From: Rossellomorea sp036867415
Lineage (GTDB): Bacteria > Bacillota > Bacilli > Bacillales > Bacillaceae_B
Direction: 5' to 3'
Assembly (NCBI RefSeq): GCF_036867415.1
Contig: NZ_JBAJHU010000003.1
Span: forward strand, 310,001 to 374,000
Length of the DNA stretch: 64,000 bases
The notes under the pieces were generated by a model. That model did no database searches. It was not told the DNA's origin and was given only the letters and a program-made list of their open reading frames with translations. This document shows positions 15,736-24,136 of the stretch, in pieces (positions within the stretch are counted from its first letter, which is position 1; each line of letters begins with the position of its first letter). The position numbers and the translations under genes are program-made.

Positions 15736-17085
15736 GTGCAAAAAGTCTTAATTGCCAACAGGGGAGAAATTGCTTCAAGGATCATTAAAACATGTAAACA
15801 ATTAAACATTAAAACAGTTGCAGTCTATTCTGATGCCGATGAGGAAATGCCATTTGTCAAAGAAGCTGATATCGCTCATCGAATCGGTGAACCGCCGGTT
15901 AACAAGTCTTATTTAGTGATAGATGCCATTCTTGAAGTTGCCAGGAAAGAAAATGTTGATGCTATTCATCCGGGGTACGGGTTGTTATCGGAAAATGGCG
16001 GTTTTGCAAAGAGGGTTTCAGAAGAGGGCTTTACATTTATCGGGCCTCCTCACAGTATCATCCAGAAAATGGGAGATAAGGTAGAAGCGAGAAAAGTGAT
16101 GCAAGAAGCCCAAGTACCTGTAGTACCCGGAAGTGAAGGCGGGGTAGACAGTATAGATGCGGCTAAGGGTCTTGCAAGGGAAATCGGTTATCCGGTCATG
16201 CTTAAAGCAAGCGGAGGAGGCGGAGGCATCGGGATGATTCGCTGTGAAAATGAGCAAGCGCTCGTTCAAAGTTTTGATTCTACTAAAAATCGGGCCAAAG
16301 CATATTTTGGAAAAGATGAAGTGTTCCTCGAGAAATGTGTGGAAAATGCGCGCCATGTAGAAGTCCAAATCTTTGGGGATGAGCACGGAAACATCGTTCA
16401 CTTGTTTGAGCGGAATTGTTCGGTTCAAAGACGAAATCAAAAAGTCATAGAAGAATCTCCTTCTCCGGAATTATCCATGGGGACCAGGCAAGCGATGTAT
16501 GATGCTGCAGTCAAAGCCGGAAGGGCCGTGAATTACATCAATGCAGGAACGGTTGAATTCATCGTTGATGAAGAAGAAAATTATTATTTCCTTGAAATGA
16601 ATACACGATTACAGGTAGAGCACCCCGTTACAGAATTCGTGACCGGACTTGACCTCGTGAAATGGCAGCTGCTCGTAGCAGATGGACAACCTCTGCCGCT
16701 GTTGAACCAAGACGAAATCACATCAAAAGGGCATGCACTGGAGTTCAGGATTTATGCGGAGGATCCAAAAACTTTCTATCCCTCTCCAGGACAAATCTCT
16801 TTATTGGATTGGGGGAACAGTGAAGGCGTCCGTATTGATTCGGGATACGTACAAGGGAATAAAGTAACACCTTTTTATGATCCGATGATATCAAAGTGCA
16901 TTATCTATGGAAAAGATCGTGCAGATGCAATAGAAAGAGCCGTGGAGTTCTTCGCTGAGGTTCAAATTGAGGGTGTCAAAACGAATGTAAGTCTCTTCCG
17001 TGAGATTATCGGAGAGAAAGAGTTTGTAGATGGAACATATACAACTAAGTGGCTGCAGGATTATTTAACTGCAAACCGCGCATAA
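15736..17085 (+). CDS. Acyl-CoA carboxylase, biotin carboxylase subunit
   Basis: This 449-residue AccC-type biotin carboxylase starts KVLIANRGEIASRIIKTCK, then carries HPGYGLLSEN, the ATP-grasp glycine loop KASGGGGGIGM, RNCSVQRRNQKVIEE and EMNTRLQVEHPVTE. It uses ATP and bicarbonate to carboxylate biotin on the separate carrier protein encoded 23 bp downstream. It has no fused carrier or transferase domain. The start is taken as GTG 15736 behind AAAGGGGAGA; an in-frame ATG at 15700 would add 12 non-conserved residues. It is the first of three genes that form a complete acyl-CoA (probably propionyl-, methylcrotonyl- or similar) carboxylase, distinct from the housekeeping accBC pair. Confidence 0.93.
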   Translation: MQKVLIANRGEIASRIIKTCKQLNIKTVAVYSDADEEMPFVKEADIAHRIGEPPVNKSYLVIDAILEVARKENVDAIHPGYGLLSENGGFAKRVSEEGFTFIGPPHSIIQKMGDKVEARKVMQEAQVPVVPGSEGGVDSIDAAKGLAREIGYPVMLKASGGGGGIGMIRCENEQALVQSFDSTKNRAKAYFGKDEVFLEKCVENARHVEVQIFGDEHGNIVHLFERNCSVQRRNQKVIEESPSPELSMGTRQAMYDAAVKAGRAVNYINAGTVEFIVDEEENYYFLEMNTRLQVEHPVTEFVTGLDLVKWQLLVADGQPLPLLNQDEITSKGHALEFRIYAEDPKTFYPSPGQISLLDWGNSEGVRIDSGYVQGNKVTPFYDPMISKCIIYGKDRADAIERAVEFFAEVQIEGVKTNVSLFREIIGEKEFVDGTYTTKWLQDYLTANRA

Positions 17086-17108
17086 AATGATAAATGGAGG
17101 AAAAGGAC

Positions 17109-17324
17109 ATGAAAGAAATTACAGCAGCAATGGCAGGAACAGTATTAAATGTTTTAGTGGAACAAGGAGGCAGTGTTTCTGCGGGCGATACGGTACTCAT
17201 GCTTGAATCGATGAAAATGGAAATCCCGGTCGAAGCGGAAGTGGAAGGCAAGATTTCCGAAGTGAAAGTAAACGTCGGAGACTTTGTAAACGAAGGCGAC
17301 GTGCTGCTCGTACTTGAAGGCTAA
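17109..17324 (+). CDS. Biotin carboxyl carrier protein, short form
   Basis: This 71-residue biotinyl domain protein carries the biotinylation motif ESMKME, with the modified Lys near residue 37. It lacks the long N-terminal region of housekeeping AccB, which is typical of the small carriers in acyl-CoA carboxylase operons. ATG 17109 follows GGAGGAAAAG; the upstream in-frame ATG at 17094 overlaps the ribosome site. It carries carboxybiotin between the flanking carboxylase and transferase products. Confidence 0.95.
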   Translation: MKEITAAMAGTVLNVLVEQGGSVSAGDTVLMLESMKMEIPVEAEVEGKISEVKVNVGDFVNEGDVLLVLEG

Positions 17325-17426
17325 AGAAACTTTAGATGTTACCGCATGTTTTACTGGGGAGTCTTCCTGGGTAAGCGAACAGAGGTAAAATCGGCATCAT
17401 TACATAACGAACCAAGGGGGATTTAT

Positions 17427-18968
17427 ATGACTGCATCTAAAACATTTATCGATACACTCAATGAAACAAAAGAAAGAATAAATGCCGGCGGCCTGCCGAA
17501 ATACCATGAAAAATTAAAAGAGCAAAAGAAAATGTTTGTTCGGGATCGTCTACAGCAATTATTCGATAATGGTGATTATCAGGAAGATGGAATGTTTGCC
17601 AACAATAAAGCGGATGATTTACCAGCGGACGGGGTAGTGACAGCTATTGGGAAAGTAGCCGGGCAAACGGTCTGTGTCATGGCAAATGACTCCACTGTAA
17701 AAGCTGGATCATGGGGTGCCCGTACCGTCGAAAAAATAATACGCATACAGGAAAACGCTTTGCGTTTGCAAGTGCCTATCTTTTATCTGGTGGATTCCGC
17801 AGGAGCACGTATTACCGATCAGCTTGAAATGTTCCCTAACAGACGGGGAGCGGGAAAGATTTTTCACAATCAGGTGAAAATGTCAGGCATGGTGCCTCAG
17901 GTTTGCATACTCTTCGGACCTTCTGCCGCAGGCGGTGCCTATATTCCTGCGTTCTGTGATATCGTAATCATGGTAGATGGCAATGCTTCCATGTACCTCG
18001 GCTCTCCTCGTATGGCTGAAAAGGTTATCGGTGAAAAAGTTACACTTGAAGAAATGGGCGGGGCAAGAATGCACTGCACTGTCAGCGGATGCGGGGATCT
18101 ATTGGCTGTATCGGAAGAAGAAGCAATTGAAGAAGCGAAAAGATATCTTGGTTACTTCCCGGCAAATTACAAAGAGAAGCCGTCTGTGGAAGAAGGACTT
18201 GCCCCAAAAACAGAAAAGTTGCTTGAGGATATCATTCCTCAGCATCAGAATGCTCCATTTGATATGTATGAGGGGATTAATACACTGATTGACGAAGGCA
18301 GCTTCTTTGAAATGAAGAAATTGTTTGCATCGGAATTAATCACGGGCTTTGCGCGCATGGACGGGAAAGTGGTTGGGATCATTGCCAATCAGCCAAAGGT
18401 GAAAGGCGGCGTCCTATTCCATGACTCTGCCGACAAAGGTGCTAAATTCATCCAGTTATGTGATGCTTTCCATATTCCTTTATTATTCCTGGCTGATGTT
18501 CCAGGCTTTATGATTGGAACAAAAGTAGAAAGAGCAGGAATTATCAGGCATGGAGCCAAGCTCATCGCAGCAATGAGTTCTGCTACTGTTCCTAAAATAT
18601 CAGTTATCGTAAGGAAAGCATATGGAGCGGGATTATATGCAATGGCAGGTCCTGCCTTTGATCCCGATGTCTGCATTGCCCTCCCGACCGCCCAAATTGC
18701 CGTGATGGGCCCTGAAGCCGCGGTAAATGCGGTTTATTCGAATAAAATCCAAGCGATTGAAGACCCGAAAGAACGAATTAAATATGTTCAAGAGAAACAA
18801 CAGGAATATAAAGAACATATCGATATCTATAAATTGGCCTCTGAGTTAATCGTTGATGAAATCACGGCTCCCAATGAACTGCGTTCTGTATTAATAGAAC
18901 GTTATAAATTGTATGAAACGAAAGATGTCCAATTCAGTGAGAGAAAGCACCCTGTGTATCCGGTGTAA
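17427..18968 (+). CDS. Acyl-CoA carboxylase, carboxyltransferase (beta) subunit
   Basis: This 513-residue carboxyltransferase of the PccB/MccB/MmdA family transfers CO2 from carboxybiotin to an acyl-CoA. It has two crotonase-like halves: FYLVDSAGARITDQLEMFP and CILFGPSAAGGAYIPAFCD in the first, VPGFMIGTKVERAGIIRHGAK and GAGLYAMAGPAFDPD in the second. GITD-type signatures for one particular acyl-CoA cannot be read with certainty; propionyl-, acetyl- and methylcrotonyl-CoA all remain possible. ATG 17427 follows AAGGGGGATTTAT and gives the family start; the longer frame to 17346 is non-conserved. It closes the operon. Confidence 0.93.
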   Translation: MTASKTFIDTLNETKERINAGGLPKYHEKLKEQKKMFVRDRLQQLFDNGDYQEDGMFANNKADDLPADGVVTAIGKVAGQTVCVMANDSTVKAGSWGARTVEKIIRIQENALRLQVPIFYLVDSAGARITDQLEMFPNRRGAGKIFHNQVKMSGMVPQVCILFGPSAAGGAYIPAFCDIVIMVDGNASMYLGSPRMAEKVIGEKVTLEEMGGARMHCTVSGCGDLLAVSEEEAIEEAKRYLGYFPANYKEKPSVEEGLAPKTEKLLEDIIPQHQNAPFDMYEGINTLIDEGSFFEMKKLFASELITGFARMDGKVVGIIANQPKVKGGVLFHDSADKGAKFIQLCDAFHIPLLFLADVPGFMIGTKVERAGIIRHGAKLIAAMSSATVPKISVIVRKAYGAGLYAMAGPAFDPDVCIALPTAQIAVMGPEAAVNAVYSNKIQAIEDPKERIKYVQEKQQEYKEHIDIYKLASELIVDEITAPNELRSVLIERYKLYETKDVQFSERKHPVYPV

Positions 18969-18988
18969 AGAACCTCCCCTGACTTCAG

Positions 18989-19023
18989 ACTTGTCCCTGA
19001 GTATGATCGGGGACAAGTTTTTT
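18989..19023 (+). terminator. Terminator after the acyl-CoA carboxylase operon
   Basis: ACTTGTCCC (18989-18997) pairs with GGGACAAGT (19010-19018), followed by TTTTTTA. Confidence 0.85.
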
Positions 19024-19117
19024 ATTTCAACAATCTTTACACCTATTGTTTTCTGCCTCTGAAAAATTTGCTAAACTAAGGTTAGTTATACAAATCGATT
19101 CTGGTGAAGGAGAAATT

Positions 19118-20014
19118 ATGAACATTGGAATTATCGGGGGAGGGGCAGTCGGGCTTCTCTTTTCCTCTTATTTAAGCAAAAAATTTGATGTCACTCTTTT
19201 AGTCAGAAGAATTGAACAGGTGAATCTTGTTAACCGCCTTGGTGTCACGCTCAAGAGATCTGATCGTTCAATAACTTCATATTTGAAGGGTGAAATCCTT
19301 TCAGGGAAAATGTCTTCATATGATTTAATTATCATTGCTGTTAAAGAATATGACCTCGATTCTGTACTGAAGATTCTAAAGGAGACGGACCAACAGATCC
19401 CTCTGTTGTTTCTCCAAAATGGCATCGGTCATTTAGACAGGGTAAAATCGCTCCCTCATTTGACTCTTCTGGCCGGCTCAGTGGAACACGGGGCATTAAA
19501 AGAAAATGATCATTCAGTGATTCATCTCGGAATCGGCAAGACAAATCTTGCCTTAATTAAAGGAGAATTGAATCGTGCAGAAGAATTATTAATACAGCAA
19601 ATAGAATATTTTCCTTTCCTTATTCATGACGATCATGAAGTAATGATGTTAAAGAAGTTGTTTGTGAATGTCCTGGTCAATCCCCTTACAGCAATTGCTG
19701 GAGTTGAGAATGGCAGATTACCTGATAATCCACACTTCCTCCATATTCAACATACCTTATTTGAAGAATTGCTTACACTCTTCCCACATATGAAGAACTA
19801 CATACACTTCCAGGAGATAATCGATATATGTCTTGGCACTTCTGATAATCGATCCTCCATGTTGAAGGATATAGAAGAGAAAAGGAAAACAGAAATTGAG
19901 ACCATTCTGGGATCTTTATTGATCAAAGCGGAAAAAGAAGACCATTTTGTACCCATCATGAATACACTTTACGAATTAGTAAAAGGAATTGAAAGAGAAG
20001 GTCAGGGGGGGTAG
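19118..20014 (+). CDS. panE: 2-Dehydropantoate 2-reductase PanE
   Basis: This 298-residue NADPH-dependent ketopantoate reductase of the ApbA/PanE family makes pantoate for CoA synthesis. The Rossmann motif GIIGGGAVGLLFS is at the N-terminus, LIIIAVKEYDLDSVL is the typical second strand-helix, and LLFLQNGIGHLDRVK precedes the substrate region. KKLFVNVLVNPLTAIAG holds the usual Lys and Asn. ATG 19118 follows GAAGGAGAAATT; the frame extends upstream to 19046 without homology. It corresponds to ylbQ in B. subtilis. The DUF3397 gene follows after 2 bp. Confidence 0.93.
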   Translation: MNIGIIGGGAVGLLFSSYLSKKFDVTLLVRRIEQVNLVNRLGVTLKRSDRSITSYLKGEILSGKMSSYDLIIIAVKEYDLDSVLKILKETDQQIPLLFLQNGIGHLDRVKSLPHLTLLAGSVEHGALKENDHSVIHLGIGKTNLALIKGELNRAEELLIQQIEYFPFLIHDDHEVMMLKKLFVNVLVNPLTAIAGVENGRLPDNPHFLHIQHTLFEELLTLFPHMKNYIHFQEIIDICLGTSDNRSSMLKDIEEKRKTEIETILGSLLIKAEKEDHFVPIMNTLYELVKGIEREGQGG

Positions 20015-20016
20015 AA

Positions 20017-20403
20017 GTGGCTTCCATTTTTTCTACGGTGATTGCCATATTTGTCATTATTCCATTCTTGGGATATTTCATCAGCTTCATCATAGCGAAG
20101 GAAGTGATGAAAAATCACAAGAAAGCAGTACATCTCGCGATTGATGTGACCACGTTACTGTTGATGGTTTCTGTCCATTTTATCGTGCTTGCCATATGGG
20201 ATACATCTTATTTATGGTTGATTTTTCTAAGTGTTTGCTCCGTGGGTTTGATTTTTGCCATATTGTATTGGAAGGCCAAAGGGGAAATTCACTATCCGAA
20301 GGTGCTTAGGGGTTTGTGGAGGATTAACTTTCTCCTGTCCTTTGCAGCTTATATTGCGTTGATGGTAACAGGATTGATACTCAGGATCATTGAATTGAAT
20401 TAA
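20017..20403 (+). CDS. DUF3397 family small membrane protein
   Basis: This 128-residue protein has four predicted membrane segments (about 5-25, 41-62, 66-86 and 101-124) and matches the DUF3397 family found next to panE/bshC in Bacillus. It starts with GTG 20017, two bases after the panE stop, behind GGGGGG, so translation is probably coupled. No catalytic residues are evident and function is unknown. Confidence 0.85.
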   Translation: MASIFSTVIAIFVIIPFLGYFISFIIAKEVMKNHKKAVHLAIDVTTLLLMVSVHFIVLAIWDTSYLWLIFLSVCSVGLIFAILYWKAKGEIHYPKVLRGLWRINFLLSFAAYIALMVTGLILRIIELN

Positions 20404-20500
20404 GTAGATCCTATGAGAGGCAGTTTTTTTCCTTTTCATTAATTGAAATGTTATACTCTTCGTTAGGAAATAAAGAGCTAGAAAAGGAGTAGTAGTTCAT

Positions 20501-22120
20501 ATGGAATTGGAGAATCTGAATATTCCGGCTATCAACCAGTTTGCTTCACTTTATATAAAACAAAAAGAACCTGTGACTTCTTTCTTTCACTATAATATTA
20601 ATCAGCCAGATGTCTATCGGGAACGATTGAACGATTTGACCATTCGTGATTTCGACCGTGAAGAACTCACAGATTGTATTGCCTCATATATGAGGGACTT
20701 GCCATCTTCACGTAAAGTGGAAGAATCATTAAAGAAACTGAGATCAGGTGCGGTTTCCGTAGTGGCGGGTCAGCAGGCCGGATTGTTGACTGGTCCATTA
20801 TATACCATACATAAAATCATTTCGGTCATTAAGTTGGCACAGGAACAGGAAAGTGCTTTGGACCATCCAGTGGTACCCGTATTCTGGATTGCAGGGGAAG
20901 ACCATGATTATCAGGAAGTAAACCACATATATCAGGAAAAAGGAATTCAAATGGAGAAGTTCGGGTATCCGGAAAGAGTGCTCGAAAAGAAAATGACATC
21001 GGATATCTCTTTCGATAAAAACGTAATGAAGAATTGGGTGAATGAGATCATCCAGGCACTTGGCGAATCTCGCCATACTAAAAAGCTTGTCTCTGAATTA
21101 AATCAAATGATAGAGAGAGAGGGCGATATAGTACGGTTCTTTGCACATTTTGTCATGCACTTGTTCAAGGATTTTGGATTATTGGTAATCGATTCGGCGT
21201 ACCCTGCATTAAGAAAGATAGAAAAGAATCACTTTCATCATTTGATCGAGAGCAGTCAGAGTATCACAAATGCAGTTCTGGAGCAGCAGGAAGAAATAAG
21301 GAATAATGGTTTCTCTACACAATTGGACATCTCTCCTAATGCGGCCAACTTATTCATCTCCATAAATGATGAAAGGGCATTACTGGAAAGAGAAGGGTCT
21401 GCTTTTAAAGAAAAAAATGCCGGAGATACCATTACGATGGAAGGGATATTGAAGATGCTGGATGAGGCTCCTGAAAGATTCAGCAACAATGTCGTAACCA
21501 GACCATTGATGCAGGAATGGTTATTTCCCACCCTTGCTTTTATTGGCGGTCCAGGTGAAATCGCCTACTGGGGTGAATTGAAGAAAGTGTTTGAACATTC
21601 AGGCTTGAAAATCCCTCCGGTAGTCCCGAGATTAAGTATCACCATCGTTGAACGTGAGGTTGAGAAGAAACTGGCTTCCCTCGGCCTGTCATTGACACAG
21701 GTATTAATTGAAGGTGTATCCGAAAAACGCGAGGAATATTGGTGTTCTATTAAAGAACCCTCTTTAGAAAGAGAAATTGCAGAGCTCGAACAATTTCTCC
21801 AGCAAAAATACACTCATATCCGTGAAAAATCAGAGCGTATCCACCGGGGATTGAATCAAATAGTGGATAAAAATCTGTCCATCCACCTTCATCAATTTGA
21901 TTACTTGAGAAAGAGAACGGATAAGGCTCTAAAGGATAAATATGAAAAAACATTTTCTGACTTCGCTAAAGTAGAAAATTGTCTCCGTCCAAATGAAGGT
22001 CCGCAGGAGAGAACCTGGAACACCCTTTATTTCCTGAATAAGTACGGGGAAAACTTCATTCAAGACGTAACCTCCCTCCAAATGGAATTTGATGGGACAC
22101 ATAAAGTAGTGTACGTGTAA
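20501..22120 (+). CDS. bshC: Bacillithiol biosynthesis cysteine-adding enzyme BshC
   Basis: This 539-residue protein is of normal length for BshC (YllA). The motif VVAGQQAGLLTGPLYTIHKIISVI, the VFWIAGEDHDYQEVNH segment and the FIGGPGEIAYWGELKKVFEHSG segment are family hallmarks. A coiled coil follows (about 415-475), as in BshC structures. BshC is taken to add cysteine to GlcN-malate, the last step of bacillithiol synthesis. ATG 20501 follows AAAAGGAG. It is monocistronic with its own terminator and lies directly upstream of the mra cluster, as in B. subtilis. Confidence 0.96.
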   Translation: MELENLNIPAINQFASLYIKQKEPVTSFFHYNINQPDVYRERLNDLTIRDFDREELTDCIASYMRDLPSSRKVEESLKKLRSGAVSVVAGQQAGLLTGPLYTIHKIISVIKLAQEQESALDHPVVPVFWIAGEDHDYQEVNHIYQEKGIQMEKFGYPERVLEKKMTSDISFDKNVMKNWVNEIIQALGESRHTKKLVSELNQMIEREGDIVRFFAHFVMHLFKDFGLLVIDSAYPALRKIEKNHFHHLIESSQSITNAVLEQQEEIRNNGFSTQLDISPNAANLFISINDERALLEREGSAFKEKNAGDTITMEGILKMLDEAPERFSNNVVTRPLMQEWLFPTLAFIGGPGEIAYWGELKKVFEHSGLKIPPVVPRLSITIVEREVEKKLASLGLSLTQVLIEGVSEKREEYWCSIKEPSLEREIAELEQFLQQKYTHIREKSERIHRGLNQIVDKNLSIHLHQFDYLRKRTDKALKDKYEKTFSDFAKVENCLRPNEGPQERTWNTLYFLNKYGENFIQDVTSLQMEFDGTHKVVYV

Positions 22121-22136
22121 TAACAGATTTAATATC

Positions 22137-22180
22137 AAGGACTTCTTTCGCAATAAAGGCCGAAAGAAGTCCTTTTTGTG
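22137..22180 (+). terminator. Terminator after bshC
   Basis: AAGGACTTCTTTCG (22137-22150) pairs with CGAAAGAAGTCCTT (22161-22174), then TTTTTG. Confidence 0.93.
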
Positions 22181-22280
22181 TGCTTTAAAGACAAATTTTT
22201 TTCTTTACTCTGTCAGGAAAAGGGAGAAAAAGGCTAAAAAAAGTTAAAGGAAATATTTTATAAAAAGAGAATTTAGAAAA

Positions 22281-22330
22281 CAGTGGAGAAAAGTGGGGGG
22301 ATGTGGTACATTTGTGTTAGAAAGTGGGGG
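22281..22330 (+). promoter_or_regulatory. Probable MraZ operator: five GTG elements at 10-11 bp steps
   Basis: GTG occurs at 22283, 22293, 22303, 22314 and 22324 in sequence such as AAAAGTGGGG and AAAGTGGGGG, directly before mraZ. MraZ rings are known to bind short G-rich repeats (TGGGN or AAAGTG types) with about 10-bp period in other bacteria. The period puts all elements on one face of the helix. The last element may also act as the mraZ ribosome site. Autoregulation is inferred from this. Confidence 0.7.
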
Positions 22331-22338
22331 CAGTGCAT

Positions 22339-22770
22339 ATGTTCATGGGCGAATATCATCATAACATTGATAATAAAGGCCGTTTAATTGTGCCTGCCAA
22401 GTTCCGCGATTCTCTTGGAGAGTCATTTGTCATCACCCGTGGATTAGATCAGTGCTTATTCGGCTATCCAATGGATGAATGGACGGCGCTCGAAGAAAAG
22501 TTGAAGGCTTTACCACTTACAAAGAAAGATGCCCGTGCCTTTACGCGTTTCTTCTTTTCTGGAGCTACAGAAAGTGAATTGGACAAGACGGGAAGAATTA
22601 ACATCCCTTCTACTCTTGTCAATTATGCCAAGCTTGATAAGGAATGCGTTATTCTTGGAGTTTCCAATCGGATTGAGATTTGGAGTAAGGCTTTATGGGA
22701 AGACTACTTCACAGAGTCTGAAGATTCTTTTGCAGAACTTGCTGAGAATATGATAGGGTTTGATATTTAA
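22339..22770 (+). CDS. mraZ: Division/cell wall cluster transcriptional repressor MraZ
   Basis: This 143-residue protein has two AbrB-like swapped-hairpin domains, each with the DxxGR signature: FMGEYHHNIDNKGRLIVPAKFRD and ELDKTGRINIPSTLVNYAKL. MraZ forms ring oligomers that bind direct repeats upstream of its own gene and control the dcw cluster. ATG 22339 follows GGGGG with 8 nt spacing; the in-frame GTG at 22324 lies inside the operator-like repeat. It is the first gene of the cluster, with rsmH 37 bp downstream. Confidence 0.97.
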   Translation: MFMGEYHHNIDNKGRLIVPAKFRDSLGESFVITRGLDQCLFGYPMDEWTALEEKLKALPLTKKDARAFTRFFFSGATESELDKTGRINIPSTLVNYAKLDKECVILGVSNRIEIWSKALWEDYFTESEDSFAELAENMIGFDI

Positions 22771-22807
22771 AAGATCAAAAACGTTCGATTGGAAAGGTGA
22801 CTTCAAC

Positions 22808-23743
22808 ATGTTTAAACATACAACTGTATTATTGAAGGAAACAGTAGATGGATTGAATATCAGAAAAGACGGGGTTTATGTGGATTGCACACTGGGAGGG
22901 GCTGGCCATAGCGAGTATCTGCTCAGCCAATTATCGGAGGAAGGGCATCTCTATTGCTTCGATCAGGATGAAACCGCCATTAACCACGCAAGAGAAAAGC
23001 TATTGCCCCACCTTGGGAAGGTAACTTTCGTGCAATCAAATTTCCGTCATTTAAAAGATGAGCTTGAGCAGCTTGGAGTACATAATGTAGATGGAATACT
23101 TTACGATCTGGGAGTATCATCTCCCCAGCTTGATACACCGGAAAGAGGGTTCAGTTATCATCATGATGCCCCGCTTGACATGAGGATGGACCTCGAAGGA
23201 GATGTATCAGCTTTTGATGTGGTGAATCACTGGTCATTTGAAGACCTTGTCCGAATCTTTTACCGTTATGGAGAAGAAAAATTCTCAAAGCAAATTGCAA
23301 GGAAAATAGAAGCTGCCAGGGAGTCTAAACCGATTGAAACGACTAGTGAGCTTGTGGAATTGATTAAGGAAGGAATCCCAGCCCCTGCCAGAAGAAAGGG
23401 AGGGCACCCTGCGAAAAGAGTGTTCCAGGCAATCCGGATTGCAGTGAATGATGAACTGGGTGCATTTGAGGACTCGTTGGAGCAGGCAATTGAAATGCTT
23501 TCTAAAGGCGGAAGAGTCAGCGTAATTACATTCCACTCACTCGAAGACCGGATGTGCAAGACGATGTTTAAAGAAAAAGCCGCCGGACCGGACTTACCGC
23601 CGGGATTGCCGATCATACCGAAAGAATATGAACCGGAAGTCAAGCTGGTAACAAGAAAACCAATCTTACCGAGCGAGGAAGAACTCGCAGAAAACAATAG
23701 AGCCAGATCGGCAAAGTTAAGAATTGCAGAAAAAAACAGATAA
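22808..23743 (+). CDS. rsmH: 16S rRNA (cytosine1402-N4)-methyltransferase RsmH
   Basis: This 311-residue SAM methyltransferase (MraW) acts on N4 of C1402 in 16S rRNA. It has FKHTTVLLKETVDGL at the start, the SAM motif VDCTLGGAGHS, the conserved LYDLGVSSPQLDTPERGFS and FQAIRIAVNDEL. It ends SKGGRVSVITFHSLEDR followed by the usual KRxxxAKLRIAEK tail. ATG 22808 follows AAAGGTGA and matches the family start; the frame's upstream part to 22760 overlaps mraZ and is rejected. Confidence 0.97.
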   Translation: MFKHTTVLLKETVDGLNIRKDGVYVDCTLGGAGHSEYLLSQLSEEGHLYCFDQDETAINHAREKLLPHLGKVTFVQSNFRHLKDELEQLGVHNVDGILYDLGVSSPQLDTPERGFSYHHDAPLDMRMDLEGDVSAFDVVNHWSFEDLVRIFYRYGEEKFSKQIARKIEAARESKPIETTSELVELIKEGIPAPARRKGGHPAKRVFQAIRIAVNDELGAFEDSLEQAIEMLSKGGRVSVITFHSLEDRMCKTMFKEKAAGPDLPPGLPIIPKEYEPEVKLVTRKPILPSEEELAENNRARSAKLRIAEKNR

Positions 23744-23767
23744 AAAAGGAAATGGGAGGGAGCAGTT

Positions 23768-24136
23768 ATGAGTAACTTAGCCAGAAACTTTGAAAGGCAG
23801 CAGGCAGACCAGTCAAACCAATCAATACAAGTGAATCCTCAGCCCCTGAGAAAAGAGCAGCGATCTGTCATTACACCAGGAGAAAAAATTCTAGTCGCAA
23901 TCTTTGCAGTGGTATTTTGCTTCTTAGCTGTACAGATCGTTCAAACACAAGCTGCTATCTACGATGTAAATAAAGAAGTACAAGTGATGGAAACCGCCGT
24001 TGAAAAACAAGAGAAGGCAAACAATGATCTTAAGCTTCAAATCAGTGAGTTAAGCACATACGAACGAATTTTGGAAAAGGCAAAAGAGCTCGGACTTAAC
24101 TTAAAAGAAAAGAATGTGAAGGTTGTTGAACAATAA
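23768..24136 (+). CDS. ftsL: Cell division protein FtsL
   Basis: This 122-residue bitopic protein has a cytoplasmic N-terminus of about 38 residues, a single membrane span (about 42-62: LVAIFAVVFCFLAVQIVQTQ) and an extracellular coiled coil (VNKEVQVMETAVEKQEKANNDL) ending in ELGLNLKEKNVKVV. FtsL joins DivIC and DivIB to activate septal peptidoglycan synthesis. Its stop shares one base with the pbpB start (TAATG at 24134-24138), indicating coupled translation. The position between rsmH and pbpB is diagnostic. Confidence 0.95.
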   Translation: MSNLARNFERQQADQSNQSIQVNPQPLRKEQRSVITPGEKILVAIFAVVFCFLAVQIVQTQAAIYDVNKEVQVMETAVEKQEKANNDLKLQISELSTYERILEKAKELGLNLKEKNVKVVEQ

